This document shows positions 13,801 to 28,800 of a DNA stretch of 64,000 nucleotides, piece after piece (the stretch's first letter is position 1; each line of letters begins with the position of its first letter). Where the stretch lies: contig NC_088305.1 in assembly GCF_032854445.1 (NCBI RefSeq), positions 7,383,606 through 7,447,605 on the forward strand, given 5' to 3'. The notes beneath the pieces were generated by a model. That model did no database searches. It saw nothing but the letters and a program-made list of their open reading frames with translations, and was not told the origin of the DNA. The position numbers and the translations under genes are program-made. The stretch comes from Liolophura sinensis. Lineage: Eukaryota; Mollusca; Polyplacophora; Chitonida; Chitonidae.

Positions 13801-16800
13801 AGACAGAAATAGTCATGCACCATAATGCTGGCGGGCCTCATGTAAGTGAAAGTGAAATATTCATCAGTAATGTGTAAAACTCCAATCAAATAAATAAATA
13901 AATAAATAAATAAATAAATACACATGCTTTAAGTTATATGTGCATGTAGATGTATCTCAATGTATCAAATAAATAAAAAAATAAATAAAGAGATAGATAA
14001 AGAAATAGATAAATAAATAAATAAATAATCCTGCTAATCTGAAACCTGGCTTATCTTGACCTCGGATTAATATGCAAAGACACATATTCTCAAAGGAATA
14101 TGAACAGGTGACAGTCAGTTTCAAAACACATGCACATTAAGTGCACCTATGTACATGTATGAAAGTTGATCCCGCATTAGACAATAATTTCAGTGGACAG
14201 CGACTGTGATGTGGAGCACGTGTATATTCCCATATCCTGCAGCTGATGTCATGTGTATGCTGACCAGGATATCTCCCTTATTTGAGTTGTGACAAGAATG
14301 GTCACCTTGTTGAAATGATTTGCCTATACATCAGTGTTCTGCTTTGAATGACTGGGTCTTTTGCAGGGTAAATTTGTTACGTGGTTTAATACTCGTTGAC
14401 AGGATAAGGAAATACATGTATATGCGTATATGGCATCAGTAACCCTCATATTGGGCGAAGTTGCTCTGCTGACGCATGGCCCAATACAACAGTTATTGAC
14501 ACCATATACTCTATAATCATGTAACTGATATTATTGTACCCGACAGACTTGCCCTACAAGTGATACCCGGTGAGATGATACAGCAAAGCTGGCAGAGACA
14601 ATACCAGCTGTTATCCTCATTTGAGCTGTAACTTGAGAATTGACGGCATGAAAGTGAAAGACAGCACCTGACTAATGTTTTTGTTCACTGATAAGATTAC
14701 CACTCAAAAGTGTCTTAAATATTTTTTTTAGATTTTTTTTTTTCAACCCAGTAAAAGTTTTGTGAAACTTCGTCTTGTCACAGCTTCAGAATGTCTCCAT
14801 TATTGACAGCAAGGTGACATCACGCTTACTCTGTCTCTCTAACGTCAAAGGTATTTCCCATATAACAGTCTAAGCAGTAGTCTATGGCAGATTAAAGTTG
14901 TGGACTTTGGTGATGAAGGACCAAGCAATAAATACACTGTAGCTTTCTTGGAAATTGGACATACTGGAAGGATATTTCTTCCACTACTTGAACTGTTTTT
15001 ACAATAGGCCTACTATACACATGTACATTGTATCATTTATACAGTTTACGAGATGCCTGCAGATGCCCGGCTGGGGTATTCCTGGTTCTGGTCCTAGCGC
15101 CCTGAGGGGATGCCCTGACACTGGCTCTTCTCACCTTTGTTAAATGTTTACAAAATTACAATAGAGTTGTTGTACAGCTGGATTCATGCTCAATTCTGAC
15201 ACATTCAGCTATCACTGGATTTGATGCTTCGATTTTGTGGTGGTCGCTTCTAAGATGAGAGCAGTGCTGATCTAGTTATCGTTGACGTCAGAGAAAGCAC
15301 CCAGGCTTTAACATGACGTTTCATTAATTTTACTGTATTTTACAGTAACAGAAAAAAGCATCCCTTGTATCCGACAAAGTCAAGTGGCAAAATTAAAATT
15401 CTTCAGTTCTAATAAATTCAGAGAAAAAAAAATTGTCATGGGATTAAATTAATTTTGAGCATTGTCCTTTGGCATTCCTGATGAATTTTTCATGAACTGT
15501 AATATTTGTTATTTAGCAACTGCATGCTGACTAAACGCTAACATGAATGACAAAAAAAAAAAATTGTATAATTTGGAGAGCGTGTCTATGTAGACCTTGC
15601 ATGTATGTCCACTGGGAAGATGATTGGGGTTTGGGCTGAGACGGTATGCTGCTGTCTGACATAATTTGTGATACCATCGTTGAATATTACATGGCTTGTA
15701 AATCAACTGATTTTACGTCTGTGGTATTCCGTAAATGATACAGACCTTCCCCACAACACTTTGTGAAGTGACCCTTCAGCTACTCGTAAAAAATTGTTGA
15801 GTGAATGGGTAAAGGCTACGTCACAGCTTAGGCTGTGCAATATGGTAGCAACATGTTTGATTGGATAAAAATTCTCAAGATGGCTGCCTCGACTCACACC
15901 AGACAATATGTGCAGCATTGTCATTTTGTTCTACATGTCGTTTCGTGAAATCTCATCAAAATAATAAAGTATGATACTTTTTAGAAAGCTTGACTATCCT
16001 GCTTTCGATTGAAATGTGTTTTACCTAGGTTCTGTGTTGTCCTTTAAGGTTACATGATGTACTTTGTAGCCATGTATTGTGTCAGCAGCAGGTTTATCAT
16101 ACATATATATCCACTAATTCTTAAACCATTGCAACCAATATTTTAAAACATTCTGAGAGAACTATTGGGTGTAGAGAAATAATACTCACAGTTTTATGAA
16201 GCTTCCACCTTTAATCACACAAGCAAGTCAATTTTGGTGTCATTTTGATAAGAATTGCATAAATTCCTAGGGAAAAAGAGCTTTAGAGGTCAAAAAGTTT
16301 GATTACAGCAAGCAGAAAGATAAGAACCGTGCCAGTTATCCAACATTATGGCTTGACAGTTACCAGCTGCTTGCCAGGGTATACCAGTAATCATGGACCA
16401 GATCTACTTATGTAATTACATGTTAGCCATACATATCAAGGTTAAATTATCAACTGTTAGAATGAGGATGGAGGTGTGTCAGATGATAATCCTGTCCTAC
16501 ATGTATCTGCTGGGATTTCACTGTTCAAACATGCTCAGAGAGAATACCGTATACAGTGTATTTATATGTACTTCTACAAGTACACGTATACATACACATA
16601 TGCACAGTGTACACGTGTGCACATATATGTACACGTATGCACAATGTACACGTGTGCATGCATGGATCAATACAAAGATGGATCAATACAGGCACACATA
16701 AATACATGCATCAAAATTTTTACTTCAGCAATTTACATACAATTTAAATATGACCAAGGCATATGAACATGTTAAGGAAGATCCAAAGCTGCTGTCAGGT

Positions 16801-19800
16801 TTGATAGCTTTTATGTGAGTCATCGGCAAACTGCAACAGGGAACAGGGCTGAAAAACCCTTTTTTACTCATAATCATAATTGCATAATCGCTGAAGCTGT
16901 GGAATAGCACAAATGGTGCGATGTTGCAGTGGACTGGTAATGACCAGGGCAACCACATGTGACAGCATTGGGGAGATTGACAGATTATAAGGGCTCACCT
17001 GGGTGATCCATATCTTCTACATCAAAGATTTCATATTTTCCAAAGACACTGGCCTTCACTAATGTGTAACTGACTTACCTGAGTGTGAATGTAATCCACT
17101 GCCAACACCAAACTAAATTTGGTTTAGCGTCAATTCCTATTTTTACCTCTGGTGCATTTTTAATGCGTTTCAGTATATTATACATGTACATGCTTTAAAC
17201 TGATTTTATTTATGTTATTGTGTATTAGTGTACCTCTGGTTTTAAGTACAGGCATAGAGCAGAAGGTGTGCATAATGTATATGTCTGTTATAGCCAAGCT
17301 CATTTGTAGTAAACTTTGTTACAAAATCTCATTGTGAAGTTGTTGTTACTTGTTTGAACTGCATGGATATGCTTTTACTTGATGCTCGAGTTTTGTTTAA
17401 CTTAATCATACTTCAAGAAACTGTTCCCTGAAAAGGAGAACATACATGTACTGTCGAGTTGCACTGGCCAGATTTCTATTGACCACTATAAACAACCTGA
17501 AGAGGATCGTGGGTTTTCCGTGGCTCTACACGATTTTCCAGGGCTCGCAAAATCCCTAGCCTGACGAATCCTGGGACAACCAGATTTTTTCTTCGGGCTA
17601 CTGGAAATTCAGAGCATGCTGCCCGTCGGGCTACCAAATTTTTAGATTGAATGTGAATGAAGGGAAGACCTAATAAACTGTATTTGTATCCGCCTGATGA
17701 CTGGGGAAACCATTGCAGAGGTTTATCCATGTTACCTTACTTGCCAATCAAGTTGGCCAGCCTTGTACGAGTGTCAAATGTCCTTTGTGAATCTTCTTGA
17801 GTGCGGCGTAAAACATTAATCAAATAAATAAATTTTAACAGTCATCATACATGTAGGTAGTGAACAGTACAGTGACATTTAGAAACGAAATGGTAACATG
17901 AATCAGGAAACAAACATTTTTGTATGTGTAGTTTTAGTGACTGCTATGAATAAACAAATGCATGGATCTGTTTGGAAATCTGAAAATGTCTAAGTGAATT
18001 GTTGGGCTTTCTTTAAAAAAAAGCAGGGCTACCAAATTTGAAATGTAGGCTGCCCGAAGGACTGACAGGGACTGTTTCAGATTTTGTGAGATTCTGTTTC
18101 TCCCACCATAATTCTTGCTACAGTCTCAAAAGTGAAATGTTCTTGAGTGCGTTGTAAGACACCAATCAAATAAATCAATAAAACACCGACCACAAGTCAC
18201 AGTCCCCACCTACAATAAGAACATTGCATATCAAAGACCCCTGCCGTAACTCCCATAAGTGTCTTTTACCACCTCAATGATGCAGAAGTTCATAACCTAC
18301 AAGTGTGAAGTCGCTGCTCTGTCCATATGATAAACAGTCATAGTTATGACAATAACAATTTTGGCGTGTGTTGTTGATTTACTGGCAAGATCTTAGCTCT
18401 ATCTATTAAAGAATAATATCTGTGCTTGACAGTGTCAGTCATTTTACTTTATTTTGGTGTAGAGGTCAGTATTTGAATGATTCACATGACGTGAACGTTA
18501 TTCAGTTTTACAAAGTTCTGCTCAGTCAGGTGAGCGACAGGTATGCTCTGAATGCCATCTTGTTAATGAGGCCTTGAGCATAGATGTATATGTATGTATG
18601 TACATGCATATTATTTGCTGACACTTTAACCTGTCTACGTATACATGGAGATACACAAGTATCTTTATTAAGATTGCTAAGCTTCTACTTCCTGCTGTAA
18701 CAACTTCATTCATTTTCTATTCACTTGGCGTGTAACGCGACTCCCATCACTCAAGCACAGGTGGTGTCATAACGAGCCACCAAGCATACATTTACCTGTA
18801 CACAGGTGTTACAGCTGATGTAATGTACATGCAAGTGGGCCAGAATAATGATCACCTGATATTGAGGAGGATAATATACCAGCTCTACACTGTACACTGT
18901 AGCTCCTCTACTTGACCATTACATGTACATACCTGTATACAAAGAGATAAATGTGTGAGATGAATGTTAAACATCCTGTAGAAATTCAGCTTTATACTAC
19001 ATATGTACATGTATGTACATGTATGTATATATGTGTGTTTGTCCTGCCTGAAAGGGTTGTTTGGAGAGTTGGACATTGCAGTACTTCTGTTAAACTTCCT
19101 GTAGCAGTACGGAGCTTCAGATATTGCTGTGTAATATACATGTATTTGTGAGAGAGTGGTGAGTACTTGTACACGCAGTGTGTGGCGAAGAGTACTTGTA
19201 CACGCAGTGTGTGGTGAAGAGTACCTGTACGCGCAGTGTGTGGTGAAGAGTACCTGTACACGCAGTGTGTGGTGAAGAGTACCTGTACACGCAGTGTGTG
19301 GTGAAGAGTACTTGTACACGCAGTGTATGGTGAAGAGTACTTGTACACGCAGTGTGTGGTGAAGAGTACCTGTACACGCAGTGTGTGGTGAAGAGTACCT
19401 GTACACGCAGTGTGTGGTGAAGAGTACCTGTACACGCAGTGTGTGGTGAAGAGTACTTGTACACGCAGTGTATGGTGAAGAGTACTTGTACACGCAGTGT
19501 ATGGTGAAGAGTACTTGTACATGCAGTGTGTGGTGAAGAGTACTTGTACGTGTGCATACAGTGTAGATGCTTTTATAATACAAGTATTGTACATGTACAT
19601 GGGTGCTTGTAGTCTTTATGTACACGGATGCTTGTAATCTGTATGTTCATGGATGCTTGTAATCTGTACATGGATGCTTATAATCTGTATGTACATGGAT
19701 GCTTGTAATCTGTATGTTCATGGATGCTTGTAATCTGTACATAGATGCTTGTAATCTGTATGTACATGGATGCTTGTAATCTGTATGTTCATGGATGCTT

Positions 19801-22800
19801 GTAATCTGTTTGTACATGGATGCTTGTAATCTGTATGTTCATGGATGCTTGTAATCTGTATGTACATAGATGCTTGTAATCTGTATGTACATGGATGCTT
19901 GTAATCTGTTTGTACATGGATGCTTGTAATCTTTATGTACATGGATGAACAATGCATATGTGTACTTTATAGCATACATGTATAGAGACTTAAGCCAGGG
20001 CTTCATTTACCTGGGTCATTTCAGCTAAAAATAAACCTGTTTTAATACAGTTTAATCCCGAAATAGATTAATTTGGAACAAGAGAATACTCTCTGGGAAA
20101 GGCTCAGATTAGAACATTAGAAAGTTTGTTTACATGTAATGGTTGTGTTTTAATTAAGAGGTCGGTTACATGTAAATAACTTCATGACAGCACAGCATAC
20201 CTGTAATGTGCAAAGATGAAAGTACATGTGTGATATAACTGTATTATCAACACACTTTCAGTGTTAATGTGGGCGAAAACAGTGTATATGAAAACAATAT
20301 GTGTACAGTATGTATATACCAGTGAAAACAGGAAGAAACCGAAAACCCCCCCCAAAAAAAAAAAAACACAGTTCAACACATTTGTACAAGTATATACATA
20401 TACAAATGATACAAATCACTTCTGCTACAGGTGTGCATGTACAGGTATTTGTGTATATTTATGTTTGTCCCACAGATTTATCCAGACTTGACAATCAGGC
20501 TATCTCATTTGTGAATGTTTTGTCGTGGCCAAGCAGCTCGATCATATCTGTTAGTTGGCCGTTCTTTTGTCTAGTTTATCCCTCAAAGTTCTGACTTTCT
20601 ATGTTTTTTTTACGTGTTACATCGTTCTACTTGTAGACACCTACATACATGTAGATCTACATGAACATGTACATGTTACATTTCTAAGGAAACAAAGCTA
20701 TTATGAAATGCTGTTTTGATTGTCATAAATTATATATACATTACGTGTTTGCTGTCATGTCTGCAGTAAAAAATACACGGGGACATAAAAAGAACAATGT
20801 GTACATGTATGTGTCCCTCGTTAAGCCTTAGGCTTTTGTGACAATCTGTGCCGAAAGGATTTTGTGCAAGGAAATTAAACTTTGAAAGTTTGATCTACTA
20901 ACCATCTGCCTGACTGCCTTGTTGATTTCCTAGTTGAAAGGTTTTCCTTGACATGAGCTTGTACTTATTTCTACCTTTATCTCTGTTATACATGTATAAT
21001 GCAGGAAGATGCACGCTTGATGTGAATTTTAAGGTTTTTTTTCCTTTCTTTTTTTTTTTTTTTTTACACTACCAATAATCTTTCAGTACAAGTCAGAAAC
21101 GAAGCTACATATACGTGTACATCTGTAGATATACACATACACACGTACGTCTGTCCATGCATGTACACGTGTAGACTTACACATACACACGTACATCTGT
21201 CCATACATGTACACATGTAGATATACATGTACACTGTACATCTGTCCATGCATGTACATGTGTAGATACACTGCATACACGTACACCTGTCCATTCATCT
21301 ACATGTACACGTGTAGATAAACACATCCACCTGTTCATTATTTACATGTATAGATATACACATCCACCTGTACATCTGTCCATGCATGTACACGTGTAGA
21401 TATACACGTACAATGTACATTTGTCCATGCATATACGTGTGTGTAGATATACACGTACACTGTAGATCTGCCGATACATGTACACATGTAGATGTACACA
21501 TACTCTGTACATCTGTCCATGCATGTACACGTGTAGATATGCACGTACACTGTACATCTGTCCATGCATGTACATGTGTAGATACACTGTATGCACGTAC
21601 ACCTGTCCATTCATTTACATGTACACGTGTAGATATACACATCCACCTGTACATTATTTACATGTATAGATATACACATCCACCTGTACATCTGTCCATG
21701 CATGTACACGTGTAGATATACACGTACAGTGTACATTTGTCCACGCATGTACATGTGTAGATATACACGTACACTGTACATCTGCCGATACATGTACACA
21801 TGTAGATATTCACGTACTCTGTACATCTGTCCATGCATGTACATGTGTAAATATACACATACTCTGTACATCTGTCCATGCATGTGCATGTGTAGATATA
21901 CACATAAACTGTACATCTGTCCATGGATGTATATGTGTAGATATACACGTACACTGTAAATCTGTCCATGCGTGTACATGTGTAGATATACACGTACACT
22001 GTAAATCTGTCCATGCATGTACATGTGTAGATATACACATACACTGTTCTATACACGAGACTTGTTCTTTCATATGCGAAAAGGTTGAGGAATTAGTGAA
22101 CATGTGTATGGAGGGAGAGATAAGGTGTACAGAGGGAGGGATAGGGTGAATGGCGTAACATTTGGCACATGCCAAAGTTGCGCACTTTGCCTGATTCGTA
22201 GATTTGCATTTTCCTTAAAGAGGTGCTTTGAAGTTTGCTTAGATGGCAGGATGACATATCCTATCCTTGGGACATTTATTGGCTTGTAAATATGTACTTT
22301 TGTGGATGAATTTTTTGAGTTGTTTCAGGTAAAAGGTCTTTAAATTGTCATGCACATAATACTTTTGTTTTCTCCTCTTTATTTTGTCATAATTACATCT
22401 ACATATGTTTATCAACCCTCAGTGTTCAACAAAGTGTGAAGTGTAGTGGAGTGTGACATGAGCTGGTGTGTCTGTCATGACACGGAGACATGATTTACAC
22501 CTTATCAGGTGTGACATAAGCTGGTGTCTGTCATGACACGGAGACACGGATTACATCTGATCAGGATTTACTGTACATGTGTACATGGACATTAGTTACA
22601 TGGGTATAGCCATGAACTCAGATGCTTTGTATTGCTTAAGACTCTGATTGCATTTGTGACTTATAATTGACGAGAGCACGTACCTGGTGACATTGTTTAA
22701 TACAGCATTTACAGGTAAAAAGTATATGTACAGGTAAACAGGATTATTACACCTGTACATGTGTGTGTGAACTGATGCGGATGGGTGATCAGAATGTAGG

Positions 22801-25800
22801 AGGTTGTAAGGCAGTCTGATGATAATCACTGATTAACTTAGTGGTTAATGGATTTGATGTTACTAAGGTTAGTATAATACATATCTAGGCCTACATGTAC
22901 GGATCATAATGATAATGCATGGATTAACAGTTTCGTGTGGGATTGTCTTGGTTTTTGCATGCATACTGTCCGGGAAAACAGGAAATGTTCTCATCATTCT
23001 CATCTTTAATCGTCGCAACAATGTGGAAAGAATTTAACTGAGAGCTCGAAAGTTTGTGCGTGAAATTGGTGTGAAAACTGAAAGTTTTTAAATTACACGG
23101 ACATGTACTGTAGTTTACGTGGGTACTGTCATTGTATTCTCCTCAGAAAGAAAGTTTGGTTAAAACCAAGAGCCCTAGGGGGCATGTTCTAGGTCACAGA
23201 ATACGTACTTACAGTACCGCTAACATGGAGGTTATTAACAGGTGATTGGACATGTAGTGTACATGTACAAAAAAAGTACATGTTCATACATGTATATGTG
23301 TATTTAAAGACAATTATGACCCAAATGGATTTATGTAAGCTTGAGAGACAGGTTTTGTTTAGATTATTGGCATTACTGGGATGTGTCTTCATAACTGTGT
23401 TACATTTCCATGTATAATCAAGTATGTATTTGTTACCCATTGTATGACATGTGGGCTGCCTCTCAGATTCACCAGGGCCTCTGTGGCCGAGGGGGTTAGC
23501 AGATCCAGCACAGGGTAATAACCCACGTGCCTCCCACCATTGCTCGCGCTGTGAGTTTAAGTACCGCTCATACTGGCTTCCTCTCTGGCCCTGCATATGT
23601 GTACATGTAGGAACGTCTACCAGCAATCAGTGGATGGTTGTGGATTTCCTTGCATCCTAATGCTGGTGGCCATCATACATGTACAAGTGAAGTATTCTTG
23701 AGTACGGTGTGAAACTCTAATGAAGAAAATAAACCAATAAATAATGCTGTTCATACATATATGTACATGTACTTGTAGTTGCCTTGTAAATAGTGACCAG
23801 TATTTTATACCATCATGTTAAATGTACACATGAACACAGAAGCTTGGAGAGAGATGTGGGCAAGCAGTTTAGTATGCTTGTTGTCCACTAGAACCCATGA
23901 GCCGCCGGCTCAAACCTGGCCATCAACAGGGAATTTGTAGATATACCCCCTCCCCCCCCCCCTCATCAGATAATATCAGATAACATCACACAAGAAATTG
24001 AAACCACAAGAGGGAATAACTCTATGCTTCAGAAAGTGCAAAGATCATGTGTCTCCCACGTAAGAAAGAGTTTGGAAGAAGGTGGAAATCACTTTGAACA
24101 CTTATTGTAAACTGTAGATTGTTATATAGTAAATTGCCTGTGGGTCCAGACTTTGGCTCCACCCAGTATTTATGTGGGCTAGTTGACAACTGATAAATGA
24201 TGCTCATTTGGCTGTTTGCACAGTCTTAACATTTGATGTATTCCACTGGTGTACAAGTCTAAATGTCACACATGAGAAAGTTTGACACTAAATTGCCAAA
24301 GGCTGGTGGTTTCCCCTCAGGCATTCCAGTTTCAACCATCCGTTAATTGACCATGGTCAAATTTTTGTGAAAAATGAAAATTCTTCGAGCAGAGCGTTAA
24401 ACACTAAATCAGTTCACTGATTATTTTATCTTATCAGGTTTATACATGTAAATGAACATGCTTTTGGTATGGATGTGATTGTTTGTTATCAGTATTTTGA
24501 TCGATTTACTTGCATGTATTATGAGAACCTTATATTAAATGGGTATTACCTTTACTACATGTGCCTTTACTTGATACTTTAGTACAGGTTCTTATAAAGT
24601 GTATACATGTACATACTGTACATGTATTTATGGAGTTTGTGTTTTATAAATAGTGATTTACTGTACTTGAAGGATTTAACAGGTCCAAAATATGTAACAG
24701 ACATTACTGAGTGTTAATTAATCAGACATTGTTTGAATTGAGAACCTGTTTGTTGTAATATACAACATTCAGTCACAACGAAAATGTAATCTCCTGGAGA
24801 AACACTGATTTACCACAAAAAGCTAGACGTGTTACTAGTATAATAGGGCGAAATGAACAATATTTTCAGCAGGATGATGGACTGTATGTTAGTGTGAAGA
24901 TAATATTCATGTGTCTCCTCAGTGAGTGGAGTTATCTCCCCATGTTTGTACAGCATGTAGCCCAGCGTAATTGATTCAGATTTAGAAATGAAAATGAGAA
25001 ATGAACATGATTCATGTGCATTGTTAAACTTGTCCTTAATACAGTGACCTTTGTAATTTACAACATGCAGAATGTCATGAAAAAGAATCACTCTTTGACC
25101 TCTTGATACAAAGATTAATGGCAGTTAAACGTTTGCTGTGATGTCATGCTATTGTCTGAGCAGTTGATTTTTGTTCAAAAATCTACACTTGGGAGTTAGC
25201 GGTTTGATTGGTGAATTTGAGTGACGACTTGTACACGAGTGGTGTATGGCATAGCAGGATTTGAACCAATAAACTCAAAGCTCTTAAACATTCCAGTATC
25301 CCACTGAGCTATCTAGGAAGATCATACAGCCTTCTCCTTTTAGACAACTTTAAACATTTGTGACGTCAATCCTTTGTCTAACTAACCACTTCTTTATAAG
25401 GGATAGACGGGTATTGGGAAAGGCGTCTTGATATAAGCCGATATGAAACTGCATAATGCACTAGGCTTTGCATCAGGCACCACCTACATTGAAAACTCAA
25501 ACAAAATCTGTATGCAACAGCAGAGCGACAACAAAAACAGTTACGAATCCATGGCTGTCACACTAAGAAAGAAATACAACCTGTTTTCTCATTACTTATG
25601 GCAGTACGCCAACATTAGTTGTTTCAGTTAATTTTTTTGCTATCTACCAATTCTGGACCATGTATAAATACAAGGTAAGAGTATAAATTCCAACGTCATA
25701 TTATAAACGGCCTTTGTATAATTATGACCACTAAACAAAATCCGCTGGTGAACAGAAGTGTTATACTTTATAGCGTGCACTAAAACTTCATGTAACACTG

Positions 25801-28800
25801 TCATGAAAGACCAACCATGCTTCGGTTTATGGTTCAACTATGCAAGTAAATACACAGCCGATACGAAAGATCATTCATTGTCACTAATTTTGATGTAACT
25901 TTGATTTTTTGAAATGACATTGCACGATTCTTAAAAAAGAATCGATCATTGTTACATTACTACAAACATGTTCAAGTAGAAGAAACAACTGGGAACAGTT
26001 GATTCTTAAAAATTGATGCGGTGCTCTGCGCTTTGTGGGATCAGAGCTACACCGTGCACAAGGATTGTACTAAAGGCTGGGTGGGACCAGAGCTACACTG
26101 TACAGTAGGGTTGTCCTAAAGGGTGGGTGGGACCAGAGCTACACTGTACAGTAGGGTTGTCCTAACGGCTGAGTGGGACCAGAGCTACACTGTACAGTAG
26201 GGTTGTCCTAAAGGCTGGGCGGGACTAGAGCTACACTGTACAGTAGGGTTGTCCTAATGGCTGGGTGGGACCAGAGCTACATCTGTACAGTAGGGTTGTA
26301 TTAATGGTTGAGTGGGGACCAGAGCTACACTGTACAGTAGGGTTGTTCTAAAGGCTGGGTGGGAGGCTGGTTGGGTCCACAGGTATATATGTACACTGAA
26401 CAGTTGAGTTGTATTAAAGGTTATATCAGGCTGGCTTCATCCCAGTTTTTGTGGGAAGGTCTGCCAGCAACGTGTGGGTGGTTATACGATTCCTCGTTCT
26501 CTGCCTGGTTTCTATCACCATAGTTCCAGCTGCTGTCAAGTAAATGAAATTTTTCTGAGTATGGTGCAAAACACAATTAATAGAATAAATGTTTACCCTT
26601 TATTGACTTTATATACATGTAATTAGTGCAGCTAGATAGCAACCACTGTGTTTTTTGTGGGGTTTTTTTGTCATTGTTTAATTTTTTCTGTTGTATCACT
26701 GTGTAGGTAAGCCAAGGCTAATAAGGTTATTTAATTTCAAAACTAAAGTTTGATAAAAGTAAAATTTGAAATTTGATTCATTTTCATTGACACTGCCTTT
26801 AAACTGACCATGCAGTGAAATACATGTACTAGTATTTTATGTTTAAGGATGTAAATACATATCTACATTTAGTTATTTTGACCAGTTCCTATGTCTATCA
26901 TGTATGCATATTCATTAGTGAATGAGAGATTTGTCCTGTTAGTAGAGAAGAAAATACAGAACAAAACAGGAGCAGGGGAGATAACCCTAATGTACTGAGA
27001 TGCATTCCATTTCAGTCTTGTTGATTGTTTACATTGTTTAATTCCTTGTAAGCAATTCGAACACAGTTTTGAATAACAACTCAAAATGCTGTCAGAGCTT
27101 GAAATTTGTTTTTTTGTTTTTTTTTTTTTTGATTGGTTTTTACGCCGTACTCAAGAATATTTCACTTATACGACGGCGGCCAGCATTATGGTGGGTGGAA
27201 ACCGGGCAGAGCCCGGGGGAAACCCACGACCATCCGCAGGCTGCTGGCAGACCTTCCCACTTACGGCCGGAGAGGAAGCCAGCATGAGCTGGACTTGAAC
27301 TCACAGCGACTGAAATTTGATGCCATGTATGTGTTTATATATGTGTATCTAAGTCATAAATTGTAGATTGACTTAAAGGGTTTATATGGCTGAGGGGTTT
27401 ACTCAATGACCCAGGAGCCACTCACCAATGCGGTCGCTGTGAGTTCAAGTCCAGCTCATACTTGCTTCCTCTAAGGTCGTATGTGGGGAAGGTCTGACAG
27501 CAAACTTCAGATGGTCATGGGTTTTGAGCCCTGTTTCCTCCCACCATAATGCTGGCCTCTTCATATAAGTGAAATTTTCTTGAGTACTTCGTAAAACACC
27601 AGTCAGATGAAACAATAAACTGACTTTAAACTAAAAAAAAAAAACAATATCCTTACATGTATACGGCATAATCTTAATTACCTAGGGTCTTACTGGTTAA
27701 TTGTGATACATGTACAAAGGTAAGAGAAGTTTTTTTCATGGCCACCTGGTAAGGTCATGTACGTGAAACATGAATCCCTGGCCTGATTGGTCAGCTCTAG
27801 ATGCCTTATACATGTACTTTGCCATGTAGTTGGAAGTATTGAAATCATGGAAGAGTTTGATTATGTTTCATGTTTATTTAGCTGAATTACAGTGCAGCTA
27901 ATTTTGAGCGAGGAGTGGTCAGTAGGACCCTATAAATGGCCGGGGATATTTTGTTCATTCCCAAAAGTTTACATGTATGTGATGTATGATATGTTTGACT
28001 TTATACTTCCTAGATTTATGGTGAGGCTTGACAGAAGTGCTTCAGACATGTATAAAGAGAACATTTTATGTTCCAGTATGTGTGGCTTTTATATAATGGC
28101 TACAGTGTTTGCAATATGAATAAATAAAAGTGTCTTTTTAGTGGCAAATTATCCCATGTTGCAAAATACTTAAGCAAACCTCAAAAACCTTTTTAAGATC
28201 AAAAGTACTTACATGTACTCAGAATCAGCCCCATTGACTTTGTCTTAGTTGAAAATTTTTATATCAAATATAGTATATGTATTTTTTTTGTAAAATTAAC
28301 TTTAGTAATAATAATGATAATAATAATTTTGTGTTGCCAATATGACTAAATATCAAAATTCTTCGAAAAAAATATCAGTAGATGACTTTACAGTGTATAC
28401 ATGTTCAGTCCTCAAAAAATTCGACCAGAGACATGGTGCATATTTTGGCGTATTAGACGAATACTACCTGATACGTTTTACAATTTCTTGTATGTTCATG
28501 TGTGCCACTTCCTAGAACATCACATTTTACAATTCAGACTCTAATATGTTTTTAAATTACATGTGACATTATGCCTTACTGGTCGAATTTGTCAGGGATT
28601 TACAGACTACACAAAAAGGCAGTGTGATGATAAGTAGTCAGAGATTATATCTCTCCATTTCATAGAAGTTTTAGCGTACTTTCCCATAAACCAAGGACTA
28701 ATATGTATATGTAACCAGGTTACAGTTATACATGATGACAATGTTTTACCTCAGGAATGTTGTGGGAAAGACTCTCTGCATCCGTAGATACGGCGAAGTT

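Noticed and set aside
18885-19625. Minus-strand open frames of 246, 202 and 146 codons
   Set aside because: All three frames of the 30-bp array are open together, so the openness comes from the repeat and not from coding.
19147-22050. CRISPR-like regular repeats
   Set aside because: Units are directly tandem with no unique spacers, there are no cas genes, and the genome is eukaryotic.
21064-22175. Many overlapping Cys/Tyr/Thr-rich open frames on both strands
   Set aside because: They come from the 45-bp array. There is no start context, splice signal or recognisable cysteine-rich domain.
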